Source: Novosphingopyxis baekryungensis DSM 16222
GTDB lineage: Bacteria; Pseudomonadota; Alphaproteobacteria; Sphingomonadales; Sphingomonadaceae
Assembly: GCF_000420305.1 (NCBI RefSeq)
Contig: NZ_ATUR01000003.1
Location: 124,001 to 188,000 of the forward strand
Direction of reading: 5' to 3'
DNA: 64,000 nucleotides
The number at the start of each line of letters is the position of its first letter. Position 1 is the first letter of the stretch. Below are positions 9,148 to 19,340 of this stretch, one piece after another. The position numbers and the translations under genes were made by a program. The notes under the pieces were generated by a model, which was given only the letters and a program-made list of their open reading frames with translations, made no database searches and was not told the DNA's origin.

Positions 9148-10002
9148 ATGATGCCCGAACGCCTCAATATCATGCTGCAGCATCTGCTGCCCAAGAAGCG
9201 GCTGACCCTATTGGCCGGGCGCATTGCCGGGGCAAAGGGCGGCGCGGCAACCACCCGTCTGATCCGCTGGTTCGTGCGCAAATATGGCGTCGACATGACG
9301 CAGGCGGCCAACCCAGATATCGGCAGCTATGCGAGTTTCAATGACTTCTTCACCCGCCCCCTGCGGGACGGTGCTAGACCGCTGGCCGATGCGGCGTTCA
9401 TCTGCCCGGTCGATGGCGCGATCAGCCGCTTTGGCACGATCGACGATCATCATATCATCCAAGCCAAGGGCCATCGCTTCACGACCACGCAGCTTCTTGG
9501 CGGAGACCCCGGACTTGCCGCGCGGTTCCGGCATGGCAGCTTTGCCAATCTGTATCTCTCGCCCAAGGATTATCACCGCCTGCACATGCCCTGCGACGGC
9601 ATGCTGACCCAGATGATCTATGTGCCTGGGTCTCTCTTCTCGGTGAACCCGGTCACGGCCCGCGGCGTACCGAACCTGTTTGCCCGCAATGAACGCGTGG
9701 TCTGCCTGTTCGAATCCGAAGAACATGGCCCATTCGCCATGGTGCTGGTTGGTGCCACCATCGTGGGCAGCATGGAAACCGTGTGGCACGGCGTGGTCAA
9801 TCCCAAGCGCACAGGCACCGTGGCGCATTGGCGCTATGAAACGGGCGAGGTGATGCTGAAAAAGGGGGAGGAAATGGGGCGCTTCCTGCTAGGCTCCACC
9901 GTGATCATGCTCTGGCAACCGGGCGTCATCACGTTCAACCCCGATTGGGAACCGGAACGCCCGGTGCGCTTGGGCGAGGCCATGGGACAGCAAGACATCT
10001 GA
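9148..10002 (+). CDS. psd: Phosphatidylserine decarboxylase
   Basis: Converts phosphatidylserine to phosphatidylethanolamine at the inner membrane. The self-cleavage motif LGST is present (FLLGSTVIM, Ser codon at 9895-9897), where the serine becomes the pyruvoyl group and the chain splits into beta and alpha subunits. Other family signatures are FNDFFTRPLRDGARP, CPVDGAIS, YLSPKDYHRLHMP and FSVNPVTA. An upstream ATG at 9109 is in frame, but similarity to E. coli-type Psd begins around LPKKRLTLLAG, so I take the ATG pair at 9148/9151 (284 aa from 9148). A pssA partner, commonly next to psd, is not in the window. Confidence 0.93.
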   Translation: MMPERLNIMLQHLLPKKRLTLLAGRIAGAKGGAATTRLIRWFVRKYGVDMTQAANPDIGSYASFNDFFTRPLRDGARPLADAAFICPVDGAISRFGTIDDHHIIQAKGHRFTTTQLLGGDPGLAARFRHGSFANLYLSPKDYHRLHMPCDGMLTQMIYVPGSLFSVNPVTARGVPNLFARNERVVCLFESEEHGPFAMVLVGATIVGSMETVWHGVVNPKRTGTVAHWRYETGEVMLKKGEEMGRFLLGSTVIMLWQPGVITFNPDWEPERPVRLGEAMGQQDI

Positions 10003-10136
10003 CCGATCATTCTTCCGCCTATGGATCGCTCGCCGGCGAAATGGCGCGGCATGCAGCCGATCAATCGATCGTCATAACGTGATAAAGCTGGCGCGCCTTC
10101 AGCTGCACAACAAATGCTATTCGAAAAGCCGGTCAC

Positions 10137-10161
10137 GGAACACATGCGGTCGTGACACGCT
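10137..10161 (+). promoter_or_regulatory. EcfG-like (general stress sigma) promoter candidate
   Basis: GGAAC at 10137-10141, then a 16-base spacer and CGCT, close to the alphaproteobacterial EcfG pattern GGAAC-N16/17-CGTT. It lies about 30 bases before the start of a ferritin-like stress protein gene. The -10 matches at three of four positions. Confidence 0.35.
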
Positions 10162-10190
10162 GTCCTTTCACACCAACCAGGAGAGACCGC

Positions 10191-10685
10191 ATGGCCCTTA
10201 ATTCCCTTAAAGACGTCTATATCGACCAGCTGCAGGACATGCACAGCGCCGATCGTCAATCGCTCGACGCGACCAAGAAGATGCTCGACGTTGCCAAGAA
10301 CAAAGAGCTGCGCACTGCTCTGGAAAACGGCGTGAAGGGTATTGCCAGCGGCATCGAGACCCTCGAAGCCATCCTGAAAGGCCATGACGCCGATCCGAAG
10401 GGCGAATTCTGCAAGGGCATGGAAGGCCTCGTCAAAGAAGTGCATGCCCATGTGCTGAAAGCGGATTTCGGGGATGACGATGCGCGCGATGCGATGATCA
10501 TTTCACAATATCAGCGCATGACCCATTACGGCATCGCCGGCTATGGTTGCGTGGCCGCTTTTGCCCGCCGCCTGGAGCTGAACGACAATGCCGATCGCCT
10601 GCAGGAATGCCTGGACAGCACCTATGAAGGTGACCGGGAAATGAGCCGCATTGCAGAAGGTACGGTCAACGCCGACGCGGTCTGA
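10191..10685 (+). CDS. Ferritin-like DUF892 (YciE/YciF family) protein
   Basis: 164-aa four-helix ferritin-like protein of the YciE/YciF (DUF892) family, small cytosolic proteins linked to stress responses. The N-terminal NSLKDVYIDQLQDMHSADRQ, mid-chain KEVHAHVLKADFGDDDARDAMI and late MTHYGIAGYG segments supply the acidic and histidine positions typical of the family. The ATG at 10191 has AGGAGAG five bases upstream; the in-frame ATG at 10152 does not. A strong terminator follows and an EcfG-like promoter candidate precedes it, consistent with a single stress-induced gene. Biochemical activity in this family is poorly established. Confidence 0.85.
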   Translation: MALNSLKDVYIDQLQDMHSADRQSLDATKKMLDVAKNKELRTALENGVKGIASGIETLEAILKGHDADPKGEFCKGMEGLVKEVHAHVLKADFGDDDARDAMIISQYQRMTHYGIAGYGCVAAFARRLELNDNADRLQECLDSTYEGDREMSRIAEGTVNADAV

Positions 10686-10711
10686 TCGCCGCAAGTAGCC
10701 GAGAGTATAAG

Positions 10712-10746
10712 AAAAGGGGTTCGCCGAGAGGCGCGCCCCTTTTTTA
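10712..10746 (+). terminator. Rho-independent terminator
   Basis: AAAAGGGG (10712-10719) pairs with CCCCTTTT starting at 10736, across a GC-rich loop, followed by a T-rich tail (TTTTTTATT). It lies 27 bases after the ferritin-like gene. Confidence 0.75.
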
Positions 10747-10929
10747 TTGCCCTCTTGGGACAGTGGTTAATGAGCGTACCGGCATGAAGATGTCTGGGCT
10801 ATCGTCTGCAAAGATCCCCGTGGGCAGCGACTTGCTCTTGCACTGACGATGCGTCACACATCTCACGACGATGATGCAGCCGATGGCATGTATCGCAACC
10901 TTTGATCCGGCAAGCGACAGGACCGCTTT

Positions 10930-13056
10930 ATGACCATTGCAACGAAAGCTTCCCTCCTGAGCCTTGCCATAGGAATGATGATGACAGCAGCGCCTTCACA
11001 AGCTCAGGACAGCCATGTGCCTGGCCCCGATTCCGATCCCTTCATCTGGCTGGAGGAGGCGCGCAGCGACAGGGCGCTGGACTGGGTACGCGCCGAAAAT
11101 GCACGCACCGAGACCGAGCTGACCAGCGATCCGCGCTTCGAAACGCTGAAGGCCGAGGCGCTGGCCATCCTCGATTCGGATGACCGCATCCCTTATGTGT
11201 CCTTCGGCCCGGACGGCATGATGTACAATTTCTGGCAGGATAAGGAGAACCCCAAGGGCATCCTGCGCCGCACCAGTTTGGCGAGCTATCGCAGCGACAA
11301 TCCCGCGTGGGAAACGGTACTCGACGTCGATGCACTGGCCGCCGCCGAGGGGCGCGAATGGGTTTATGGCGGATCGACCTGCTATAAGGATACGCCATTG
11401 TGCATGGTCGCGCTGTCCGATGGCGGCAAGGACGCCAATGTGCTGCGGGAGTTCAATCGCAAGACCGGCCAGTTTGTCGAAAATGGTTTTGTGCTTGCAG
11501 AAAGCCAGGGCGGCGTTTCCTGGATCGATGAAAACACGCTGATGGTCTCGCGCGATTTTGGCGAGGGCACGCTGACCGAGAGCCAATATCCCTTCGTCAC
11601 CAAGATATGGACGCGCGGCAGCGATCTGGCCGATGCGCAGGAATTCTATCGCGGCGCGCCCAATGATGTGTCTGCCGGTGCCTATCCGCTGCGCGACAAC
11701 AAGGACGAGATTCAGGCCATGGTCGCCTATCGCGGCCTCAGCTTTCACGAACGGCAATATGCGCTGCGCAAGGATGATGCATGGGTGACGCTGAACATGC
11801 CGAAAAAGGCCGGACTGTTCGGCATCATCGATGGCCAGATCCTGTTTTCGACCGATGAGGACTGGACGGTGGGCGAGCAGACGTTCCCCGCCGATGCGCT
11901 GGTCGCCGCCGATCTGGAGGCGTGGAAGGCCGACCCGAATGGCGCGGCCAAAACGCTGGTCTGGGCACCGGGCGATCGGCAGACCAAGCAAGGCGCGGCG
12001 ATCACGTCCGAAAGCCTTTATGTGGGCCTGCTCGATAATGTGCGCGGCAAGGCGCTGAAGTTCGATTTCGTTGACGGGGCGTGGGTCAGCAGCGCCGTGG
12101 ACGTGCCGCGTAATGCCACCGTCAGCATCGGTGCGAGTGACGACAAATCCGATACGCTGATGTTCAACGTCACCGATTTCCTGTCCCCTTCGCGGCTCTA
12201 TCTGTACGATGGCCAGACCGCGCAGCTTGACCAGATCAAGTCCGCCCCGTCCTATTTCGATGCAGCCGGTATGTCGGTGGAACAGCTCGAGGCAACCTCT
12301 GCCGATGGCACCAGAATTCCCTATTTCCTCGTCAAGCCGGATGGCATGAAAATGGACGGCAGCACGCCCGTCCTTCTTTCCGGCTATGGCGGATTTCAGG
12401 TGCCGCGCCTGCCCTCCTATCTCGGCACCACCGGCAAATTATGGCTGGCGCGCGGCGGGGCCTATGTCCTGGCCAATCTGCGCGGCGGCGGCGAATTCGG
12501 CCCGATGTGGCACCAGACCGCTATCCGGGAGAACAAGCAGAGGACCTGGGACGATTTCATCGCGGTGGCGCAGGATCTGGTCGACCGGGATATCACCAGC
12601 CCGGCGCATCTTGGCATTCAGGGCGGCAGCCAGGGCGGCCTGCTGGTCGGCACCGCGTTCACGCAGCGACCGGACCTGTTCGATGCGGCCATTGTGCAGA
12701 TTCCGCTGTTCGACATGCTGCGCTATCATGAGATCGGGCGCGGCGCGTCCTGGATCGGCGAATATGGCGATCCGCGCATCGCCGAACAGCGCGCCTGGAT
12801 AGAACCCTATAGCCCCTATCAGAAGCTGGACGAGGACAGGGATTTCCCCAAGCCCTTCTTTATCACCAGCACCGCCGACGATCGCACGCACCCGGCCCAT
12901 GGCCGCAAAGCCGCCGCCAAGATGGCCGCGAATGGCGATGATTATCTATATTACGAAGATATGGTCGGCGGGCATTCCGGCGGCGTGGACAATGAGCAGC
13001 GTGCCAAATTGCTGGCGCTGCAGAATGTCTATCTGATAAAGCAGCTGATGGACTGA
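10930..13056 (+). CDS. Prolyl oligopeptidase family serine peptidase (S9A), exported
   Basis: 708-aa peptidase of the prolyl oligopeptidase family, cleaving short peptides after proline. A signal peptide (MTIATKASLLSLAIGMMMTAAPSQAQ) points to the periplasm. The beta-propeller half occupies about residues 40-430 and the alpha/beta hydrolase half follows from ~445 (FLVKPDGMKMDG). The catalytic serine is in GGSQGG (~567), the acid in TADDRTHP (~650) and the histidine in VGGHSGG (~681). It is a single gene with no close neighbour on the same strand until 13181. Family and export are clear; the natural substrates are not. Confidence 0.93.
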   Translation: MTIATKASLLSLAIGMMMTAAPSQAQDSHVPGPDSDPFIWLEEARSDRALDWVRAENARTETELTSDPRFETLKAEALAILDSDDRIPYVSFGPDGMMYNFWQDKENPKGILRRTSLASYRSDNPAWETVLDVDALAAAEGREWVYGGSTCYKDTPLCMVALSDGGKDANVLREFNRKTGQFVENGFVLAESQGGVSWIDENTLMVSRDFGEGTLTESQYPFVTKIWTRGSDLADAQEFYRGAPNDVSAGAYPLRDNKDEIQAMVAYRGLSFHERQYALRKDDAWVTLNMPKKAGLFGIIDGQILFSTDEDWTVGEQTFPADALVAADLEAWKADPNGAAKTLVWAPGDRQTKQGAAITSESLYVGLLDNVRGKALKFDFVDGAWVSSAVDVPRNATVSIGASDDKSDTLMFNVTDFLSPSRLYLYDGQTAQLDQIKSAPSYFDAAGMSVEQLEATSADGTRIPYFLVKPDGMKMDGSTPVLLSGYGGFQVPRLPSYLGTTGKLWLARGGAYVLANLRGGGEFGPMWHQTAIRENKQRTWDDFIAVAQDLVDRDITSPAHLGIQGGSQGGLLVGTAFTQRPDLFDAAIVQIPLFDMLRYHEIGRGASWIGEYGDPRIAEQRAWIEPYSPYQKLDEDRDFPKPFFITSTADDRTHPAHGRKAAAKMAANGDDYLYYEDMVGGHSGGVDNEQRAKLLALQNVYLIKQLMD

Positions 13057-13180
13057 TCGGACGCGGCGACAGATTGCGGGCGCCTGCGCAACCCGCAGCG
13101 TCGCGTGCCGTTGATGGCCTGTATCGCCTGCACGGGCGCCTTCGGCGCACCTGCAGACAACAGCCGTCAAAGGACATGTC

Positions 13181-14188
13181 ATGAAAGCCATCAAAGTACG
13201 CCATCCCGCCTCGCTCGATAATCTGGAGCTGGTCGATCTGCCCGATCCCGGCGCGCCGCAAACGGGCGAGGTGCGCGTGCGCATCCATGCCAGCTCGCTC
13301 AACTATCATGATTATGGCATCGTATCGGGCAACGCCCCGACCGAAGATGGCCGCATTCCGATGTCGGACGGAGCAGGCGTGGTCGAGGCGATCGGCGATG
13401 GCGTCAGCGATTTTGCCGTGGGCGACCATGTGGTGTCCACCTTCTTTCCCAACTGGCTGGCCGGGCCACCGGAGATCGCGGACTTTTCCACCACGCCGGG
13501 AGACGGGATCGATGGCTATGCCCGCGAATATGTTGTCCATCCCGCCCGCTATTTCACGCACGTTCCGGCTGGATATTCCCATGCCGAAGCCGCCACGCTG
13601 ACCACGGCAGGGCTGACGGCCTGGCGCGCGCTGGTGGTCGATGGGGGCGTGAAAGCCGGTGACAGCGTGCTGGTGCTGGGAACCGGCGGCGTGTCCATAT
13701 TCGCGCTTCAGCTGGCCAAGGCCATGGGCGCCATGGTGATTGCCACCTCTTCCTCGGACGAAAAGCTGGAACGGGTGCGCTCCATGGGTGCGGACCACGT
13801 CCTGAACTATAAGAAAACGCCCGAATGGGGCGCCGCCGTCCGCGATCTGACCGATGGACGCGGCGTCGATCATATAATCGAGGTCGGCGGCCCTGGAACC
13901 TTGCCACAGTCGATCGATGCGGTGAAAACGGGCGGCCATATCGCCCTGATCGGCGTGTTGACCGGCATGGGCGGCGACGTGCCGACGGCCACGCTCATGA
14001 GAAAACATGCGCGGCTGCAAGGCCTCATCGTGGGCAGTCGCCGCGAACAGCAGGAATTCGTGCGCGGTCTGGAGGCGATGGACATCCGGCCCGTGATCGA
14101 CAGCAGCTTCCCGCTGGAAAAGATTGCCGACGCGTTTCGCCACGAAGAATCGGGCGCGCATTTCGGCAAGATCGTGCTGGAATTCTAG
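13181..14188 (+). CDS. Zinc-independent MDR-family NAD(P)-dependent alcohol dehydrogenase/quinone oxidoreductase
   Basis: 335-aa medium-chain dehydrogenase/reductase. The catalytic GroES-like half contains VRIHASSLNYHDYGIV and the Rossmann nucleotide site VLVLGTGGVSIFALQLAK (~160-177). The zinc ligands of true alcohol dehydrogenases (Cys at the first position and His in GHE) are absent; the corresponding region reads MSDGAGVVEAIG. It therefore belongs with the zinc-free quinone-reductase-like branch. AGGA lies 7 bases before the ATG. The substrate cannot be deduced. Confidence 0.88.
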   Translation: MKAIKVRHPASLDNLELVDLPDPGAPQTGEVRVRIHASSLNYHDYGIVSGNAPTEDGRIPMSDGAGVVEAIGDGVSDFAVGDHVVSTFFPNWLAGPPEIADFSTTPGDGIDGYAREYVVHPARYFTHVPAGYSHAEAATLTTAGLTAWRALVVDGGVKAGDSVLVLGTGGVSIFALQLAKAMGAMVIATSSSDEKLERVRSMGADHVLNYKKTPEWGAAVRDLTDGRGVDHIIEVGGPGTLPQSIDAVKTGGHIALIGVLTGMGGDVPTATLMRKHARLQGLIVGSRREQQEFVRGLEAMDIRPVIDSSFPLEKIADAFRHEESGAHFGKIVLEF

Positions 14189-14224
14189 GCCGACGCGCTG
14201 GGAAAGATTTTCCGCGCCCGGTGA

Positions 14225-15115
14225 CTAAGCGGCAAAGGCATCATGCTGGGCCACCGTTTTTTCCGCTGCCGTCAGGTGCGGCCGGTCCAGCATCTTGCCG
14301 TCGATCGCGACGGTGCCGACATCGGGGTTGTCCGCAAACCGGCTGATAACCTGCCGGGCAAAGTCCACTTCCGCAGCGGTGGGCATGAAGCTGTCGTTGA
14401 TGATGCTCACCTGCGCCGGATGGATCGCAAGGCGGCCCGAAAAGCCCTCCTGCCGCGCTTGCACCGAGGATGCGCGAAGACCGGCATCGTCCTTGAAGTC
14501 CGCATGCAGCGTTTCGATGGCCGCAACATCGGCGGCATGCGCGGCCATCAACGTCAGCGATCGTACCATCTGGTAGGTGGTGGCCCAAACGCCATCGCTG
14601 CCCCGATTGCTGCTTGCGCCAAGCGCGGCCGAGAGATCTTCCGCACCCCAGGTCAGGCCCGACAGACGGCCGAGCCCGGCACCGGCATAGTCACCCAGCT
14701 GAAACGGTGCGCAGGCGGTTTCGGTCGCTACCGGCAATATCCGCACGCCCGGGCCCTCGATGCCCGCCTGCGCCTCCAGCGCGTCGCAATAATTGGACAG
14801 CAGGCGGACATGCGCCGGCCCGTCGGGTTTGGGCTGCATGATGCCGTCCGGCGCCCCGCCGATGACCGCGCAAAGATCGTCCAGCACCAGGTCGCTGTCG
14901 ACGGGATTTACGCGCACCCAGATTTGCATGCGGCGTTGATCCTTCGGGCGTTCGCTCAGAAAATCGGCCACCAGCTGGCGCCCCGCCGCCTTGTTGGACT
15001 GCGCCACCGAATCCTCCAGATCGAGAATGATCGCATCCGCGCCGCAATCGTCCGCCTTGCCGAGCTTCTTCTCGCTATCGCCGGGGATGAACAGGAAGGA
15101 GCGCGGCGTTACCAT
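14225..15115 (-). CDS. HpcH/HpaI aldolase / CitE-like CoA-ester lyase
   Basis: 296-aa TIM-barrel lyase of the CitE family (malyl-CoA, methylmalyl-CoA or citramalyl-CoA lyases/thioesterases). Family residues visible are LDLEDS (~32-37), WVRVN (Arg ~68), ATETACAPF (Glu ~132) and TWGAEDLSAALG (Asp ~160), the metal- and CoA-ester-binding set. The frame extends to 15226, but the ATG at 15115 has AAGGAAA properly spaced and matches the family start. No CitD or CitF genes are near, so this is not part of a citrate lyase complex. A role in acyl-CoA metabolism alongside the glyoxylate shunt is plausible but inferred. Confidence 0.87.
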   Translation of the reverse strand: MVTPRSFLFIPGDSEKKLGKADDCGADAIILDLEDSVAQSNKAAGRQLVADFLSERPKDQRRMQIWVRVNPVDSDLVLDDLCAVIGGAPDGIMQPKPDGPAHVRLLSNYCDALEAQAGIEGPGVRILPVATETACAPFQLGDYAGAGLGRLSGLTWGAEDLSAALGASSNRGSDGVWATTYQMVRSLTLMAAHAADVAAIETLHADFKDDAGLRASSVQARQEGFSGRLAIHPAQVSIINDSFMPTAAEVDFARQVISRFADNPDVGTVAIDGKMLDRPHLTAAEKTVAQHDAFAA

Positions 15116-15251
15116 TTTGATTTCCTTATGACGGTACAAAGCAGCATTGCGCTGCCGAAAAACTGGGCGCTGCCGAAAACTGGCCGAAACGGGGCGTTGT
15201 CGGGATGCTCTACTGTCGCGGTGCATTGGACAAGGTCAACCCGCCTGCTAA

Positions 15252-16211
<960 letters not shown>

Positions 16212-16241
16212 CGTTCAGGTCTTACAGCCAGTCATCATGGC

Positions 16242-18587
16242 TCAGGCGGCTTCGGCCCGGTCATCCTCTCTATCCACCGCCACGCCGCCAAATTGGGCAA
16301 TGAGCGCCGGCACTTGCGCGCCCGGCACGGGGCGGCTGAACCAGTAGCCCTGCACATGCTGGCAGCCTTCCTGCCGCAGCGTTGCGATCTGCTCTTCCTG
16401 CTCCACGCCCTCGGCCAATGTCTCCATGCCCAGCGCCCCGGCCAGCGTGACGATGGCCCGAATGATCGCGCTGGCACCGGGGCCGCTGGCGAGATCCGTC
16501 ACAAAGCTGCGGTCGATCTTGATCTTGTCGAACGGAAAACTGCGCAAATAGCTCAGCGAGCTGTAGCCTGTGCCGAAATCGTCCAGCGCAATACGGATGC
16601 CAAGACTGCGTAGTTTGTGCAGCAGGCCCAGCGTCTCGTCGATATCCGCAATGAATACGGATTCCGTAATCTCGATTTCCAGCCTGTTCGGCGCGAGCCC
16701 GCTCTGGGAAAGCGCCTGCAAGATGGCATTCTGCAGATTGGTGCTCTTGAACTGCACCGATGAGACATTCACCGCCACGCGCAGTTCGCCCGGCCAATGG
16801 GCAGCCTGTCGGCACGCTTCGCGCATCACCCATTCGCCGATCGGAATGATCAGTCCAGTCTCCTCGGCCAATGGAATGAACTCGACGGGAGACACCATAC
16901 CCCGTTCGGGATGCTGCCAGCGAAGCAGCGCCTCGAAGCCCGAAAGCTGTTCCTTTTCCAGGCTGTAGAGCGGCTGGAAATATAGCTCGAACGCCCCTTC
17001 GCTGATGGCTTTGCGCAGATCCATCTCCAGCTGACGGCGCCGGCGGGCGGCATCGTCCATCGATTGCTCGAAGAACTGATAGCCGGCCTTGCCCTCCTGC
17101 TTGGCCCGATACAGCGCCAGATCGGCATTTTTCAGAAGCGTTTCGGCATCGCGCCCATCATGGGGCCAAAAGGCGATACCGATGCTGCTTTGCACGGGGA
17201 AGTTCTGCCCATCGACGACGAACGGCTTTTCAAAACAGCGGAACAGCCGGTCGGCATGGCCAAGCATGTCGTCATCGGCGGCGATATCGGGGATCATCAG
17301 CGCAAATTCATCACCGCCCTGACGGGAAACCGTGGCTTCGGGCATGAACGCGGTGAGCCGCTGGGCCACCTGCTTGAGCACCTGATCGCCAATCGGATTG
17401 CCAACGGTATCGTTGATTGCCTTGAAATTATCGAGATCGAGATAACAGATCGCGACATGCCGCTCATCACATGCCCGGGCCAGGGTCGCTTCCAGCTGTT
17501 CGGCAAACAATTTGCGGTTTGGCAGATCGGTCAGGATATCGTGCAGGGCGATATGGGTGATGCGCTGTTCGCGCTCCTCGATCGCGTCGATCATGCGATT
17601 GAAACTGGTCGCCAACCGTCCAACCTCATCATTGGATCGCACATCGACGACGGCATGATGTCCCTCGCTCACCCGCTTCGCTGCCTTGCTTAATGTCGCG
17701 ATCGGCCGCGTGATGCTGCGCGCGATGATCCAGCTGAGCGCAATGGTCGCCGCGATCCCGAGCAGGCCGAGCAGGGCCAGTTTCCAGATGATCGAACGAT
17801 GTTGCGCCAGCGCCTGCGTCAGCGAATGCCGCAGCAGCAGCACCGGTTTGCTATCCCCGCCGAGGGAGGCCACCGGATTGGCGCGATAGAGGATACGCTC
17901 GCCATTTTCTTTGACCTCGACTGGCGCACTGCCAGTCGTGCCGCGTACCGCGCGTGGCAGCCGTTCGAGGCTGGTGATCCGGCTTTCGAGCGGAATGGCG
18001 GACAGACGGGCCAGGTTTGCCAGGCCTTTTTCCGACAAGGGCTCACCCAGGACCAGCCAACCGGCCAGATCCGGCAATTTGATCGGCGCGGCCACCGCGC
18101 CGGCCGACTTGTCGGCAAGGGTGATAATCCCGCCCGTCTGGCCTGCATCAAGCGCTGCCACAAGCCCGCGACGATCGGCTGGTCGAAGGTCGCTGACCTT
18201 GCCGATGAAGCGTCCGTCGACGCCGACTACGAAAGCATAAGGCACATTTGCGCGGGTCTTCAGACTGTCCAGCGCGCTTTCAATGGTGGGGATATCGCCC
18301 AGCGCCACCGCTTTTCGAAACCCGAAATCGCCGGACAGGACATCGGCCTGTGCCATCCGCTCATTGCCGCGCAATTTCAAGACTTCCTCGAACACATCGG
18401 CGTTGGCCGCCATTTCCCGCGATATGCTGCGCTCTGCATATAGGGTGAGGCCACCAGCCGCGATCAGGACCAGGGCGCCAAAAGCGCATGCGAACAGAAG
18501 CGCGTACACGAATGCGATCCGCGTGCCCAATGAGCCCGGGCGCCAGTTCAGGCGCTGCAGTTTGTGCAGGAGTGGCATGCCGGTCAT
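16242..18587 (-). CDS. Membrane sensor with HAMP, GGDEF and EAL domains
   Basis: 781-aa inner-membrane c-di-GMP enzyme. TM1 at ~22-45, a periplasmic sensor of ~210 residues (PYAFVVGVDGRFIGKVSDLRPADRR, Cache-like), TM2 at ~268-290, HAMP at ~290-345, GGDEF at 424-428 (RQGGDEFALM) and EAL from ~535 with FEALLRW (551-557), VNVSSVQF, EITESVF, DDFGTGYSS, KIKIDRSFV and EGVEQ. Both catalytic signatures are intact, while the RxxD inhibitory site before GGDEF is missing. Its ATG overlaps the stop of the cupredoxin gene by ATGA, so the periplasmic copper-type protein is made together with the sensor and is a candidate input to it. Confidence 0.92.
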   Translation of the reverse strand: MTGMPLLHKLQRLNWRPGSLGTRIAFVYALLFACAFGALVLIAAGGLTLYAERSISREMAANADVFEEVLKLRGNERMAQADVLSGDFGFRKAVALGDIPTIESALDSLKTRANVPYAFVVGVDGRFIGKVSDLRPADRRGLVAALDAGQTGGIITLADKSAGAVAAPIKLPDLAGWLVLGEPLSEKGLANLARLSAIPLESRITSLERLPRAVRGTTGSAPVEVKENGERILYRANPVASLGGDSKPVLLLRHSLTQALAQHRSIIWKLALLGLLGIAATIALSWIIARSITRPIATLSKAAKRVSEGHHAVVDVRSNDEVGRLATSFNRMIDAIEEREQRITHIALHDILTDLPNRKLFAEQLEATLARACDERHVAICYLDLDNFKAINDTVGNPIGDQVLKQVAQRLTAFMPEATVSRQGGDEFALMIPDIAADDDMLGHADRLFRCFEKPFVVDGQNFPVQSSIGIAFWPHDGRDAETLLKNADLALYRAKQEGKAGYQFFEQSMDDAARRRRQLEMDLRKAISEGAFELYFQPLYSLEKEQLSGFEALLRWQHPERGMVSPVEFIPLAEETGLIIPIGEWVMREACRQAAHWPGELRVAVNVSSVQFKSTNLQNAILQALSQSGLAPNRLEIEITESVFIADIDETLGLLHKLRSLGIRIALDDFGTGYSSLSYLRSFPFDKIKIDRSFVTDLASGPGASAIIRAIVTLAGALGMETLAEGVEQEEQIATLRQEGCQHVQGYWFSRPVPGAQVPALIAQFGGVAVDREDDRAEAA

Positions 18588-19207
18588 CGGCGCAGCGGAA
18601 GCACCACGGCGCGGCTATTCAGCCCAGCGCCCAGCACCGTATCGTGATCGGCTTCATTCTTGCTGGCCATGGCCGCCGGATGCCATATCCGCACCTCGAC
18701 GGCACCGGTCGGCAGTCCATCAAGGACGACACGCCCTTCGCGATCCGTTTTGGCGGCATAGGGCGTATCGACCACCTTGATATAGCCGCGCATCTGATCA
18801 TGAATATTGCAACCCAGCGCGACATTGCCGGCAATGGGAAAACCCTGCGATCGCGTCTGATCCCGGCCGTAGAGACTGATTTCGAATTTTGCGGCATCGG
18901 AGAAGCTGTAGATCGAATGGCGGACCCGGTCGAAATTCGGAAAGGCGACCCGGGTGCCCTTGGGCACGATCAGGGTGCCGGGCACGAAGCTCAGGTCTTT
19001 CTGGCCCATGGCGCTCGGCCAGAGAAAGCTGGTGGGCGGCGCGGCAGCTTTGGCCGGAAACACCGTCACCACGGCATCCTGTATCGGCAAACCTCTGTTA
19101 TCCTTGACGACCACTTTGAGCGTTGCAACATCGCCAGCATGGGCCGAGACCGCAAAAAGCGCAGCAAGGGCGAGGATCAAGGCTAAAATAGACGCGGTCC
19201 GATTCAT
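18584..19207 (-). CDS. Exported cupredoxin-like protein (annotated 'methylamine utilization' family)
   Basis: 207-aa periplasmic protein. Signal peptide ending AHAG (~1-25). A cupredoxin-type fold carries a full type 1 copper ligand set: His97 (VRHSIYSF), Cys133, His136 and Met139 (LGCNIHDQM). A second beta-sandwich-like region follows (TDREGRVVLDGLPTGAVEVRIWHP). Relatives are commonly labelled methylamine utilisation proteins, but there are no mau genes here. Coupling by ATGA to the GGDEF/EAL sensor and divergence from DUF3034 plus haemoglobin genes suggest a redox, copper or NO-related signalling role, which is inference. Confidence 0.82.
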   Translation of the reverse strand: MNRTASILALILALAALFAVSAHAGDVATLKVVVKDNRGLPIQDAVVTVFPAKAAAPPTSFLWPSAMGQKDLSFVPGTLIVPKGTRVAFPNFDRVRHSIYSFSDAAKFEISLYGRDQTRSQGFPIAGNVALGCNIHDQMRGYIKVVDTPYAAKTDREGRVVLDGLPTGAVEVRIWHPAAMASKNEADHDTVLGAGLNSRAVVLPLRR

Positions 19208-19251
19208 GACTCTCCAAATATTTCAAAAGGTTAAAAATTTGGATAAGCCCG

Positions 19252-19289
19252 CATACCAATAATGGGTCATCGCAAACGCAGTTGGTATG
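19252..19289. promoter_or_regulatory. Inverted repeat CATACCAA / TTGGTATG between divergent gene pairs
   Basis: Perfect 8-bp arms (19252-19259 and 19282-19289) with a 22-base spacer, placed between the cupredoxin-sensor operon and the DUF3034-globin operon. A shared operator is possible; no regulator is identified. Confidence 0.35.
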
Positions 19290-19291
19290 GC

Positions 19292-19316
19292 GGAACACCA
19301 ACGTAACCTGCTGTTT
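19292..19316 (+). promoter_or_regulatory. EcfG-like promoter candidate for the DUF3034-globin pair
   Basis: GGAAC (19292-19296), a 16-base spacer, then GTTT (19313-19316). The spacing relative to the expected CGTT is off by one. A start of transcription a few bases downstream would fit the ATG at 19341 and exclude the earlier in-frame ATG at 19287. Confidence 0.3.
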
Positions 19317-19340
19317 ACCGGAAGAACTTATCTGGGCGGG

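Noticed and set aside
14225-15115. Citrate lyase beta subunit in the strict sense
   Set aside because: No citD, citF or citC neighbours; the wider CitE-like lyase family is safer.
18584-19207. Methylamine utilisation function for the cupredoxin gene
   Set aside because: No mau or methylamine dehydrogenase genes nearby; the label is a family name only.
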